Part shown: piece by piece, positions 4,928-10,144 of the stretch
Layout of the letters: the number at the start of each line of letters is the position of its first letter
Numbering within the stretch: the stretch's first letter is position 1
Origin: JBOHRE01 sp050732635
GTDB taxonomy: Bacteria > Gemmatimonadota > Gemmatimonadetes > Longimicrobiales > RSA9
Reading direction: 5' to 3'
Assembly (NCBI GenBank): GCA_050732635.1
Contig: JBOHRE010000106.1
Span: 1 to 10,144, forward strand
Length of the DNA: 10,144 nt
The notes under the pieces: generated by a model
What the model saw: only the letters and a program-made list of their open reading frames with translations
The model's database searches: none
What the model was told of the DNA's origin: nothing
Position numbers and translations under genes: made by a program

Positions 4928-7081
4928 ATGTCCCGAGCCCCAGCCCCAGCCCCAGCCCGAGCCCTGGCCCGAGCCCTAGTCCTGGCCCTGGTAGCAGCCC
5001 TGGCGACCCTCGCCACCGCGCCGGCCCGCGCCCACGCCCAGGATCCCGACCCCTTCCTCTGGCTGGAAGAGGTCGAGGCGCCGCGCGCGCTCGAGTGGGT
5101 GGAGGCCCGCAACGCCGAGACGCTGGCCGAGCTGTCGCGGCACCCGGGCTACGAGCCGATCTACGAGCGCGCGCTCGAGATCATGAACTCCGACGATCGC
5201 ATCGACTATCCGTCGATCCTCGGCGAGCGGATCTACAACTTCTGGCAGGACGAAACGCACGAGCGTGGCATCTGGCGGCGCACGAGCTGGGACGCGTACC
5301 TCGGCGGCGAGCCGGACTGGCAGACCGTGATCGACCTCGACGCGCTGTCCGCGGCCGAAGGTGTGACCTGGGCCTGGAGCGGGGCGACGTGCCTGCCGCC
5401 GACCTACACGCGTTGCCTCGTGCGCCTGTCGCGCGGCGGCGCCGATGCGGTCGAGATCCGCGAGTTCGACGCGAGCACGCTCCGCTTCATCACGCGCGAC
5501 GACGGCGGCTTCTTCCTGCCCGAAGCGAAGCAGGGCGCGACCTGGCTGAACCAGGACGCGCTGCTGGTCGCGACCGCGCACGGGCCGGTCACCTCATCCG
5601 GCTACGCACGCACGGCCCAGCTCTGGCGCCGGGGCACGCCGCTCCAGCAGGCGAGCACGCTGTTCGAGGGCGACACCACCGATGTCTCGGTCGGTGTCTA
5701 TGTCGCGCGCACGGCCGACGCCGTCTACCCGATCGTGATCCACCGGCCCGAATTCTTCGAGGGCACATCCTACCTGCTGCGCGACGACGAGACGCTCGTC
5801 GAGCTCGAGCTGCCCGACGACGCGGACATGGACCTCGTGCGCGACCAGCTCGTCGTCTACCTGCGCTCGCCCTGGACCGTCGGCGGCGCGACGCACGAGG
5901 CCGGCACCCTGATCGCCACGCGCTTCGACGACTTCCTGGCCGGCGGCCGCGACTTCGACGTGATCGTCGATCCCGGCGAGCGTCAGACCATCCGCGGCAC
6001 CAGCGCGACGCGCGACCACCTGCTCGTCACCATGCTCGACAACGTCCGTGCCGAGCTGCGCCGCTATACGCACGAGGACGGCCGCTGGACCTTCGAGACC
6101 GTGCCGGCGCCGGACTTCGGCGACGTGGGCGTCGTGGCGACGTCGCCCGTGACAAACCGCTACTTCTTCACCTTCGACGGCTTCACCCAGCCGACGACGC
6201 TGTATTTGGGAGGCGAGGGCGGGCCCGGGGACTGTGCGCCGGTGGTGCGGCGGATGCCGGAGGTGTTCGACGCGTCCGGACTCGTGGTCGAGCAGCACGA
6301 GACGACATCGCGCGATGGCACGCGCGTGCCCTACTTCGTGGTGCGGCCGCGCGAGCTGCGCAGCGACGGCACGAACCCGACGCTGCTCTACGCGTACGGC
6401 GGCTTCGAGATCGCGCAGACACCGGGCTACAGCGCGATCGTCGGCGCGGCGTGGCTCGAGCGAGGCGGCGTCTACGTCGTCGCGAACATCCGCGGCGGCG
6501 GCGAGTTCGGACCGGACTGGCACCGCGCCGGGCTGAAGGAGAACCGGCAGGTCGTCTACGACGACTTCATCGCCGTGGCCGAAGACCTGATCGAGCGAGG
6601 CATCACCTCGCCCCGGCACCTCGGCATCAGCGGCGGCAGCAATGGCGGACTGCTGGTCGGCGTCGCATTGACGCAGCGGCCCGAGCTGTTCAACGCCGTG
6701 GTCGTGCGCGTGCCGCTGCTCGACATGCTGCGCTACCACCGGCTGCTCGCCGGCGCGAGCTGGATCGCCGAGTACGGCAATCCCGACATCGCCGAGGAGC
6801 GCGCCTTCATCGCGCGCTATTCGCCGTATCAGAACGTGCGCGCCGACCAACCCTACCCGCGCGTGTTCTTCACCACCACCACGCGTGACGACCGCGTGCA
6901 CCCCGGCCACGCGCGCAAGATGGCCGCGAAGATGGCATCCCTCGGCTACCCGATCTACTACTACGAGAACACGGAGGGCGGCCACGGCGCCGGCGTGACC
7001 AACGAGCAGCGCGCGCGCGTCACGGCGCTCACCTACGCCTATCTCTGGGAGCGCCTGGCGCGTCAGGGCCTGAGCCAGTGA
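4928..7081 (+). CDS. Exported prolyl oligopeptidase, serine peptidase family S9A
   Basis: The protein has 717 residues. Start ATG 4928 is preferred to the in-frame TTG at 4898, because it opens directly into a signal peptide with a hydrophobic core (about 16-28) and a likely cleavage after AHA (36-38), just before QDPDPF. It enters through DPFLWLEEVE, typical of S9A, followed by a beta-propeller region (about 60-420) and a C-terminal alpha/beta-hydrolase domain. The catalytic triad is visible: Ser571 in GISGGSNGG, Asp654 in RDDRVHPGH and His686 in GGHGAG. YGGFE (490-494), NIRGGGEFG (520-528) and Trp612 in SWIAEYG match features of the proline-binding pocket. The expected role is cleavage after proline in short peptides in the periplasm or outside the cell. 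Length is normal for the family plus a signal peptide. The SD is weak (GGACAAAAAGCC ahead of ATG). Its signal peptide is encoded by a hexamer repeat. Downstream is a hairpin. Confidence 0.95.
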   Translation: MSRAPAPAPARALARALVLALVAALATLATAPARAHAQDPDPFLWLEEVEAPRALEWVEARNAETLAELSRHPGYEPIYERALEIMNSDDRIDYPSILGERIYNFWQDETHERGIWRRTSWDAYLGGEPDWQTVIDLDALSAAEGVTWAWSGATCLPPTYTRCLVRLSRGGADAVEIREFDASTLRFITRDDGGFFLPEAKQGATWLNQDALLVATAHGPVTSSGYARTAQLWRRGTPLQQASTLFEGDTTDVSVGVYVARTADAVYPIVIHRPEFFEGTSYLLRDDETLVELELPDDADMDLVRDQLVVYLRSPWTVGGATHEAGTLIATRFDDFLAGGRDFDVIVDPGERQTIRGTSATRDHLLVTMLDNVRAELRRYTHEDGRWTFETVPAPDFGDVGVVATSPVTNRYFFTFDGFTQPTTLYLGGEGGPGDCAPVVRRMPEVFDASGLVVEQHETTSRDGTRVPYFVVRPRELRSDGTNPTLLYAYGGFEIAQTPGYSAIVGAAWLERGGVYVVANIRGGGEFGPDWHRAGLKENRQVVYDDFIAVAEDLIERGITSPRHLGISGGSNGGLLVGVALTQRPELFNAVVVRVPLLDMLRYHRLLAGASWIAEYGNPDIAEERAFIARYSPYQNVRADQPYPRVFFTTTTRDDRVHPGHARKMAAKMASLGYPIYYYENTEGGHGAGVTNEQRARVTALTYAYLWERLARQGLSQ
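4933..5004 (+). repeat. Hexanucleotide array A (CCCNRG), inside the signal-peptide coding region
   Basis: Twelve consecutive 6-base units run in perfect register: CCCGAG, three CCCCAG, CCCGAG, CCCTGG, CCCGAG, CCCTAG, TCCTGG, CCCTGG, the divergent TAGCAG, then CCCTGG. The reading frame turns each unit into Ala-X or Val-X. X is Pro, Arg or Leu depending on the fourth base. The 5' units match arrays B and C exactly, and the 3' units have drifted towards Leu codons. Confidence 0.85.
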
Positions 7082-7090
7082 TCACGCGAA

Positions 7091-7123
7091 GACGCGGAGC
7101 GGCGCCTCGGCGCCCTCCGCGTC
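7091..7123 (+). terminator. Hairpin after the oligopeptidase gene, possible terminator
   Basis: GACGCGGAG (7091-7099) and CTCCGCGTC (7115-7123) are perfect 9-bp arms. The loop itself contains two GGCGCC palindromes that can extend the stem. It starts 9 bases past the stop codon. It is followed by CTCCGCGGTTTGCTGTT rather than a clean T-run, so termination may be weak. The repeated CTCCGCG word resembles a family of dispersed intergenic repeats in environmental bacteria, a resemblance I recall but cannot check. Confidence 0.45.
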
Positions 7124-7153
7124 CTCCGCGGTTTGCTGTTCGCAATACCCCGC

Positions 7154-7227
7154 GCCCGCCCCCGCCCCCGCCCCGTGGCACCCTCCACAGCCGCGCGCCC
7201 CAGCCCTAGCCCCAGCCCCAGCCCCAG
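7154..7227 (+). repeat. Hexanucleotide array B, leader of the M23 peptidase gene
   Basis: There are two parts. At 7154-7174, GCCCCC-type hexamers form a C-only tract broken by single Gs. At 7198-7227 are five units: CCCCAG, CCCTAG and three CCCCAG, followed by a decayed CCTCAT. A 23-base unrelated stretch (7175-7197) separates the parts. The array stops 15 bases before the GTG start, occupying the place where an SD would be expected further upstream. Confidence 0.8.
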
Positions 7228-7242
7228 CCTCATTCTGCACCC

Positions 7243-7890
7243 GTGAAGATCAAGCACATCCAGCCGTACACGCCGCCGGGCCTGCGGAAGCGCAGGTGGC
7301 GGCCGCGGCTGCGCGACCTGGCGGTCGCCATCATCGGCCTGGAGCTGGGCGTCCTCGCCGCATTGGTGCTGTACCTGCTGGAGACGGAAACCTCGATCCG
7401 GATCGCATTCGAGCCGCGGCCCGATGCGGCCGTGGCGCCGGTCCGGGGCGCGACGCTGCTCGTGCCGGTCGCGGGGATCCGCGCCGACGAGCTGAGCTCG
7501 ACCTACGGCGCGCCGCGCAGCCAGGCGCGCGAGCACCTCGGTATGGACATCATGGCCGCCGCCGGCACGCCCGTGCTCGCCGCGACCAACGGCGTGATCG
7601 TCGGCCGCGACTCGACCGGACCCGGCGGACTCTCGATCCATCAGCGCGGCGAGGACGGCACCACGATCTACTACTACGCGCACCTGTCGCGCTTCGAAGT
7701 CGGACTCGGCGCCGGCGATCTCGTCCGGCAGGGTGCCCGCATCGGCTTCGTCGGTCAGACCGGCAACGCCGACACGCCGCACCTCCACTTCGCCGTCTAC
7801 ACGGTCACCGACCCCAACCGCTGGCGCACCGGCCGCCACCTCGATCCCTACCCGCTCCTGACCGGCCGCGACGCCGTGCCGCGACGCTGA
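7243..7890 (+). CDS. Membrane-anchored M23 (LytM-type) metallopeptidase
   Basis: The protein has 215 residues, starting at GTG 7243. The frame is closed by a stop at 7207-7209 and no ATG lies between. No SD is visible; the leader is C-rich hexamer repeat. A basic N-terminus (KRRWRPRLR) and one transmembrane helix (about 26-46) make an uncleaved anchor with the catalytic domain outside the membrane. The M23 domain (about 72-205) carries the complete metal and catalytic set: His98 and Asp102 in HLGMD, His147 in YYYAHLS, and His180 and His182 in PHLHF. The short tail reaches LDPYPLL. The expected role is to cut peptide cross-links in peptidoglycan, or to act on cell-wall peptides during growth and division. 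With all ligands present it is more likely a true enzyme than an inactive EnvC-like activator. It is small, without LysM or coiled-coil modules. Confidence 0.92.
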   Translation: MKIKHIQPYTPPGLRKRRWRPRLRDLAVAIIGLELGVLAALVLYLLETETSIRIAFEPRPDAAVAPVRGATLLVPVAGIRADELSSTYGAPRSQAREHLGMDIMAAAGTPVLAATNGVIVGRDSTGPGGLSIHQRGEDGTTIYYYAHLSRFEVGLGAGDLVRQGARIGFVGQTGNADTPHLHFAVYTVTDPNRWRTGRHLDPYPLLTGRDAVPRR

Positions 7891-7911
7891 GCCGCACGAG
7901 CGCCGGTGGCG

Positions 7912-7947
7912 GCAGTCCGCTGAGTCGCACCCTGACGCACGGACTGC
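7912..7947 (+). terminator. Inverted repeat after the M23 gene
   Basis: GCAGTCCG (7912-7919) and CGGACTGC (7940-7947) are perfect 8-bp arms around a 20-base loop, 22 bases past the M23 stop. There is no T-run; a C-rich array starts 4 bases later. It may be an mRNA 3'-end hairpin or a Rho-linked stop, but support is modest. Confidence 0.3.
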
Positions 7948-7950
7948 GAC

Positions 7951-8041
7951 CCCCAGCCCCAGCCCCAGCCTCAGCCCCAGCCCCAGCCTCAGGCCCCAGC
8001 CCCAGCCCCAGCCCCAGCCCCAGCCCCAGCCTCAGCCCCAG
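7951..8041 (+). repeat. Hexanucleotide array C (CCCCAG x15)
   Basis: Fifteen units fall in two blocks of 7 and 8, separated by one extra G at 7993. Twelve units are exactly CCCCAG and three are CCTCAG (7969, 7987, 8030). The C-rich strand is the coding strand of the flanking genes, as in arrays A and B. It lies in the M23-nuclease gap, ending 48 bases before the nuclease ATG. The complementary strand has runs of GGGG separated by CT, which fits a G-quadruplex motif. Confidence 0.9.
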
Positions 8042-8089
8042 CCGTCGCCGCGGGTTGCGGCACGACCCCGGGCGGTGAGATCGTTGAGT

Positions 8090-8605
8090 ATGGATCACCG
8101 CTTCGCGCTACTCGCTATGCTTCTGCCCGCCGCGCTCGGGGCGCAGCAGGACGCGGGCGTCGTGCAGTCGGCCTCGCTGGTCGAGGCCGCGTGCATCGTG
8201 GAGCGGGTGGTGGATGGCGACACCTTCCGTTGTGCGGACGGTGAGCGCGTCCGCCTGCTGCTGATCGATGCGCCCGAGAGCCAGCAGGAGGATTACGGTC
8301 TGCGCGCGAAGCTGGCGCTGGAGGAGCTGGTGGCGGTCGGCGACACGGTACGGCTCGAGCCGGATGTCGAGCCGCGCGACCGTTACGGTCGGCTGCTCGC
8401 GTACGTCTGGGCGGACACGCTGCTGGTCAACGAGGAGCTGCTGCGGCGCGGCTACGCCGTGGTGGCGGTGTACCCGCCGAACGTGCGGCGCGTCGAACGC
8501 TTCCGCGCCGCAGCGGCCGAGGCGCGCCAGCGCGAGCGCGGTCTATGGGCGACGCCCGCGTTCGACTGTCTGCCCGCCGACTTCCGGCGCCGCGTCTGCC
8601 GCTGA
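8090..8605 (+). CDS. Exported staphylococcal-nuclease-like (TNase) nuclease
   Basis: The protein has 171 residues. ATG 8090 is preferred over GTG 8075, since GGTGA (8074-8078) lies 11 bases ahead of it as a possible SD and the protein then begins with a compact signal peptide, cleaved probably after ALGA (15-18). The SNase fold (about 34-155) has VVDGDTFRC (40-48), RLLLIDAPE with Arg55, Asp60 and Glu63, DRYGRLLAYVW with Arg101, and VNEELLRRGYA (113-123). These correspond to Arg35, Asp40, Glu43 and Arg87 of the S. aureus enzyme, so calcium-dependent cleavage of DNA or RNA is expected. Four cysteines (35, 48, 160, 170) could form disulfides after export; the last pair lies in a short C-terminal tail. 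Upstream sits array C; the stop codon lies in the first unit of another tandem repeat. Confidence 0.92.
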   Translation: MDHRFALLAMLLPAALGAQQDAGVVQSASLVEAACIVERVVDGDTFRCADGERVRLLLIDAPESQQEDYGLRAKLALEELVAVGDTVRLEPDVEPRDRYGRLLAYVWADTLLVNEELLRRGYAVVAVYPPNVRRVERFRAAAAEARQRERGLWATPAFDCLPADFRRRVCR

Positions 8606-8701
8606 GCGCGCCGACGCCCCACCCCCGAGTGCGGTCGACGCCCACGTGCCACTGAGCGCTGACGCCCCACCACTCGAGCGCTGACGCCCACCTACCCCTG
8701 A
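8604..8701 (+). repeat. Four imperfect tandem repeats (22-27 bp) after the nuclease gene
   Basis: Units begin at 8604, 8627, 8654 and 8676. They share GAGYGC..YGACGCCC(C)AC, then a variable C/A-rich end. Units 3 and 4 agree in GAGCGCTGACGCCC. The first two bases of unit 1 are the last bases of the nuclease stop codon. The array fills nearly all of the gap to the convergent coiled-coil gene (stop at 8726). Confidence 0.7.
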
Positions 8702-8725
8702 ATCCGCCGCAGCTTCGACAGCGGG

Positions 8726-9154
8726 TCAGTTCGACAGCGCGGCCAGCCGATCGTTCACGACACGGAAACGCTGCCGCATGTCGTCGGCAAAGCCGTCGAA
8801 GCGGGCCGTGAGACCGGTGAGGCCGGCCTCGACCGCGTCGACGCGTGCGGCGAGCTGGTCCACCCGCGTCTCCAGACCCTCGACCCTCGCGGTCAGCGTC
8901 ACGACCTGTTGCCGCAGATCCGAGATCTGGCCCGAGAGCTGATTCAGACGCACGTCCACCCGATCGAACCGCTCCCAGACCGAAAGAAACCCGTCGCCCG
9001 TCCTGCGTTCGAACGCGTCGAAGCGCCGCTCCAAACCGTCGAAGCGCTGCTCCAGGCCGTCGAAGCGAGCTTCGAAGCGCGCCGTTTGCGCCTCGAACTG
9101 CTGCGCGATCCCGGTGACAAGCCGGTCGAGGTACTCGCGGGTTTCCGGGTCCAT
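8726..9154 (-). CDS. Soluble coiled-coil protein of unknown function
   Basis: The protein has 142 residues, no signal peptide and no membrane segment. It starts MDPETREYLDRLV and is almost wholly helical. Two tracts of 7-residue repeats are clear: RFDGLEQ-RFDGLER-RFDAFER (30-50) and a longer one from RVEGLET to RFDGFAD (90-124), with RVDQLAA and RVDAVEA units inside. Between them is a Gly-containing break (52-55) and a further amphipathic stretch (60-89). Phe, Val and Leu fill the a/d positions, and Arg, Asp and Glu the exposed ones, so a parallel oligomer is likely. It resembles small bacterial coiled-coil proteins annotated only as hypothetical. No SD is seen; a good promoter ends 8 bases from the ATG, suggesting a leaderless message. 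It converges on the nuclease gene. Confidence 0.8.
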   Translation of the reverse strand: MDPETREYLDRLVTGIAQQFEAQTARFEARFDGLEQRFDGLERRFDAFERRTGDGFLSVWERFDRVDVRLNQLSGQISDLRQQVVTLTARVEGLETRVDQLAARVDAVEAGLTGLTARFDGFADDMRQRFRVVNDRLAALSN

Positions 9155-9162
9155 GTGGTCGA

Positions 9163-9191
9163 ACTGTAGCTGTCGCGGAGGGGCGCCTCAA
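9163..9191 (-). promoter_or_regulatory. Promoter giving a probable leaderless mRNA
   Basis: On the minus strand TTGAGG (9186-9191), a 17-base spacer and TACAGT (9163-9168) form a good sigma70-type promoter. Only 8 bases separate the -10 from the ATG at 9154, so transcription should start at or within a couple of bases of the start codon. This agrees with the absence of an SD. Confidence 0.5.
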
Positions 9192-9208
9192 TAGCTGGGT
9201 GGGTCAGA

Positions 9209-9218
9209 GCAACGTTGC
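9209..9218. promoter_or_regulatory. 10-bp perfect palindrome
   Basis: GCAACGTTGC reads the same on both strands and lies 17 bases upstream of the candidate -35 of the coiled-coil gene. It is a possible operator, but a palindrome this short can arise by chance. Confidence 0.2.
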
Positions 9219-9264
9219 GCTATGCGCCGCGCTGTCGCATCCGCCGGCGCGGCGACCGACCCCT

Positions 9265-9277
9265 GTACATGTTGTAC
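9265..9277. promoter_or_regulatory. GTACA-N3-TGTAC inverted repeat
   Basis: A 13-bp symmetrical site, GTACATGTTGTAC, followed by CAAAAATC, stands out as an AT-richer patch in the gap between the two minus-strand genes. It may be a regulator site for the coiled-coil gene, but the arms are only 5 bp. Confidence 0.2.
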
Positions 9278-9309
9278 CAAAAATCAGAGGGGCCGCGAAC
9301 CCATGCGAC

Positions 9310-9600
9310 TCAGGCGTCCGGCAGCCAGCCGGCGCTGTCAGCGCGCGCGTCGTTGCGGCCGGCGCGAGTGCCGGCGCCGACGCCGAGCCCGAACAGGATC
9401 GCGGCACCGGCGCCGACGACCGGCAGCACTGCGACGAGGGGCGCGGCAACGAGCGTCGCGGCGCCACCGGCGACCAGCGGCGCCGAGCGCTTCTGGACCC
9501 AGTCGTGATAGCGTAGCCGACGTCGCACGAACGAACGGCTCTTGGAATAGCCGCCGATGGCAGCGCCGCCGGCGGCGAGAAGTGCGAGGAGCTCGAGCAT
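9310..9600 (-). CDS. Small membrane protein of unknown function
   Basis: The protein has 96 residues. ATG at 9600 is supported by AAGGAGG with a 6-base gap. It has a hydrophobic N-terminal segment (2-18, rich in Ala, Leu and Gly), a basic loop (SKSRSFVRRRLRYHDWVQKR, 19-38) and a long Ala/Val/Gly hydrophobic region (about 42-77) that could make one or two further passes. A polar tail ends in WLPDA. The basic loop would face the cytoplasm. Gly and Ala dominate the helices, as in small packing or pore-like proteins, but no family is recognised. It is a single gene, divergent from the ACT-domain gene and sharing its 155-base upstream region (9601-9755), where I cannot define a promoter. Confidence 0.75.
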   Translation of the reverse strand: MLELLALLAAGGAAIGGYSKSRSFVRRRLRYHDWVQKRSAPLVAGGAATLVAAPLVAVLPVVGAGAAILFGLGVGAGTRAGRNDARADSAGWLPDA

Positions 9601-9606
9601 GATGTG

Positions 9607-9612
9607 CCTCCT
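9607..9612 (-). promoter_or_regulatory. Ribosome binding site of the 96-residue membrane protein
   Basis: AGGAGG on the minus strand, 6 bases before ATG 9600, is a full-strength SD. It makes this small frame a believable gene. Confidence 0.8.
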
Positions 9613-9742
9613 TTTCTCCCCTTACGTCGCACGCACAGGCGGGTTTCTCGATCAGCGCCGAGCGGCCGATCCATGGGGCGGCATGGGCTCTGGCCCAGCG
9701 GGGAGCCTCGCCTCAGATTGAGACCACGCAGTCAGCCCGCAG

Positions 9743-9749
9743 AAGGAGG
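9743..9749 (+). promoter_or_regulatory. Ribosome binding site of the ACT-domain gene
   Basis: AAGGAGG lies 6 bases before ATG 9756 and fixes the start of the gene that runs off the window. Confidence 0.85.
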
Positions 9750-9755
9750 AGAGCC

Positions 9756-10144
9756 ATGGCCGACGTCGCACGCAAGGTGGACTACTACTACGTCACGGTT
9801 GCGGACCAGCCGGGCGAGGGTGCGCGCGTGCTGCGCGCGCTGAAGGATGGCGGCGTGAACCTGCTCGCGGTCCACGCGTTCCCGAGTGGCGATGGCGCGC
9901 AGCTCAACCTCGTCCCCGAGGACGCTGGCAAGCTCGAGGCGGCGGCGAAGCAGGCGAAGCTCGAGCTGAGCGCGCGCAAGGCCGCGTTCCTGGTCGAGGG
10001 CCAGGACCGCCCGGGCGCCGTCGCCGAGCTGCTCGGGCGGCTGGGCGCAGAGCGCATCAACGTGACCGCGCTGGATGCGGTGCGGTCCGGCGGCGGCCGC
10101 TACGGCGCGTTGCTCTGGGTCGCGCCGGCCGACGTCTCGAAGGC
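9756..10144 (+). CDS. Tandem ACT-domain protein, 3' end outside the window
   Basis: 129 codons are visible, with no stop before the edge. ATG 9756 follows AAGGAGG. The first ACT domain (about 8-66) runs from YYYVTVADQPGEGARVLRAL through GGVNLLAVHAFP and QLNLVPED. The second (about 74-129) has AAFLVEGQDRPGAVAELLGR, then INVTALDAV and YGALLWV. Both show the D-x-PG-x-hydrophobic signature of the ACT ligand-binding turn. No catalytic domain precedes them, and the visible part looks nearly complete for a stand-alone double-ACT protein of about 130-150 residues. Such proteins usually bind amino acids or similar small ligands and act as sensors or regulatory partners; the ligand here is unknown. There is no signal peptide, so it is cytoplasmic. 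Confidence 0.85.
   Translation, partial: MADVARKVDYYYVTVADQPGEGARVLRALKDGGVNLLAVHAFPSGDGAQLNLVPEDAGKLEAAAKQAKLELSARKAAFLVEGQDRPGAVAELLGRLGAERINVTALDAVRSGGGRYGALLWVAPADVSK

Noticed and set aside
4891..6888. A 665-residue plus-strand open frame over the oligopeptidase gene
   Set aside because: Arg/Ala-rich out-of-frame shadow in GC-rich DNA; the other frame has a complete S9A triad and signal peptide.
5594..6985. 463-residue minus-strand frame inside the oligopeptidase gene
   Set aside because: Mirror of the codon bias of the real gene, with no motif of its own.
7951..8041. CRISPR array or protein-coding Pro-rich linker at array C
   Set aside because: Six-base units with no spacers are not CRISPR; the frames through it are extensions or shadows, and both real genes end or begin outside it.

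Overview
The window is a very GC-rich bacterial chromosome segment packed with genes on both strands. It carries Shine-Dalgarno (SD) led starts, GTG starts and one probable leaderless gene. The mix of lipoproteins, a large exported S9A prolyl oligopeptidase, an HD-GYP response regulator and a small tandem-ACT protein fits a free-living Gram-negative-type bacterium. Gemmatimonadota is my best guess, but nothing here (no rRNA or marker gene) fixes the phylum.

Layout. (1) 84-737, minus: a lipoprotein followed by a probable terminator. A 340-base divergent spacer then leads to a second lipoprotein, 1078-1800, plus. (2) 1734-4678, minus: a two-gene signalling operon, an HD-GYP response regulator (GTG start at 4678) and a membrane histidine kinase, joined by an ATGA stop/start overlap. 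The kinase 3' end runs 67 bases into the convergent lipoprotein gene. (3) 4863-8605, plus: three consecutive exported hydrolases, namely an S9A prolyl oligopeptidase, a membrane-anchored M23 peptidase and a secreted thermonuclease-like nuclease. (4) 8726-9600, minus: a soluble coiled-coil protein and a small membrane protein. (5) 9756 to the window edge, plus: a tandem ACT-domain protein, cut off at its 3' end.

The most unusual signal is a C-rich hexanucleotide repeat (consensus CCCCAG, degenerate CCCNRG) present as three separate arrays, all in the same orientation. Each lies at the 5' end of one of the three exported-hydrolase genes. One array is inside the oligopeptidase gene and encodes its signal peptide as Ala-X dipeptides. 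There, a single base per unit switches X between Pro, Arg and Leu. A different, 22-27 bp tandem repeat follows the nuclease gene.

How the genes may work together: the kinase and HD-GYP protein look like a cognate pair converting an envelope signal into c-di-GMP breakdown. The three plus-strand enzymes would act outside the cytoplasm on peptides, peptidoglycan and nucleic acid. No link between these two modules is shown by the sequence beyond a shared divergent promoter region (4679-4927). No tRNA, rRNA, CRISPR array, insertion sequence or integrase was seen.
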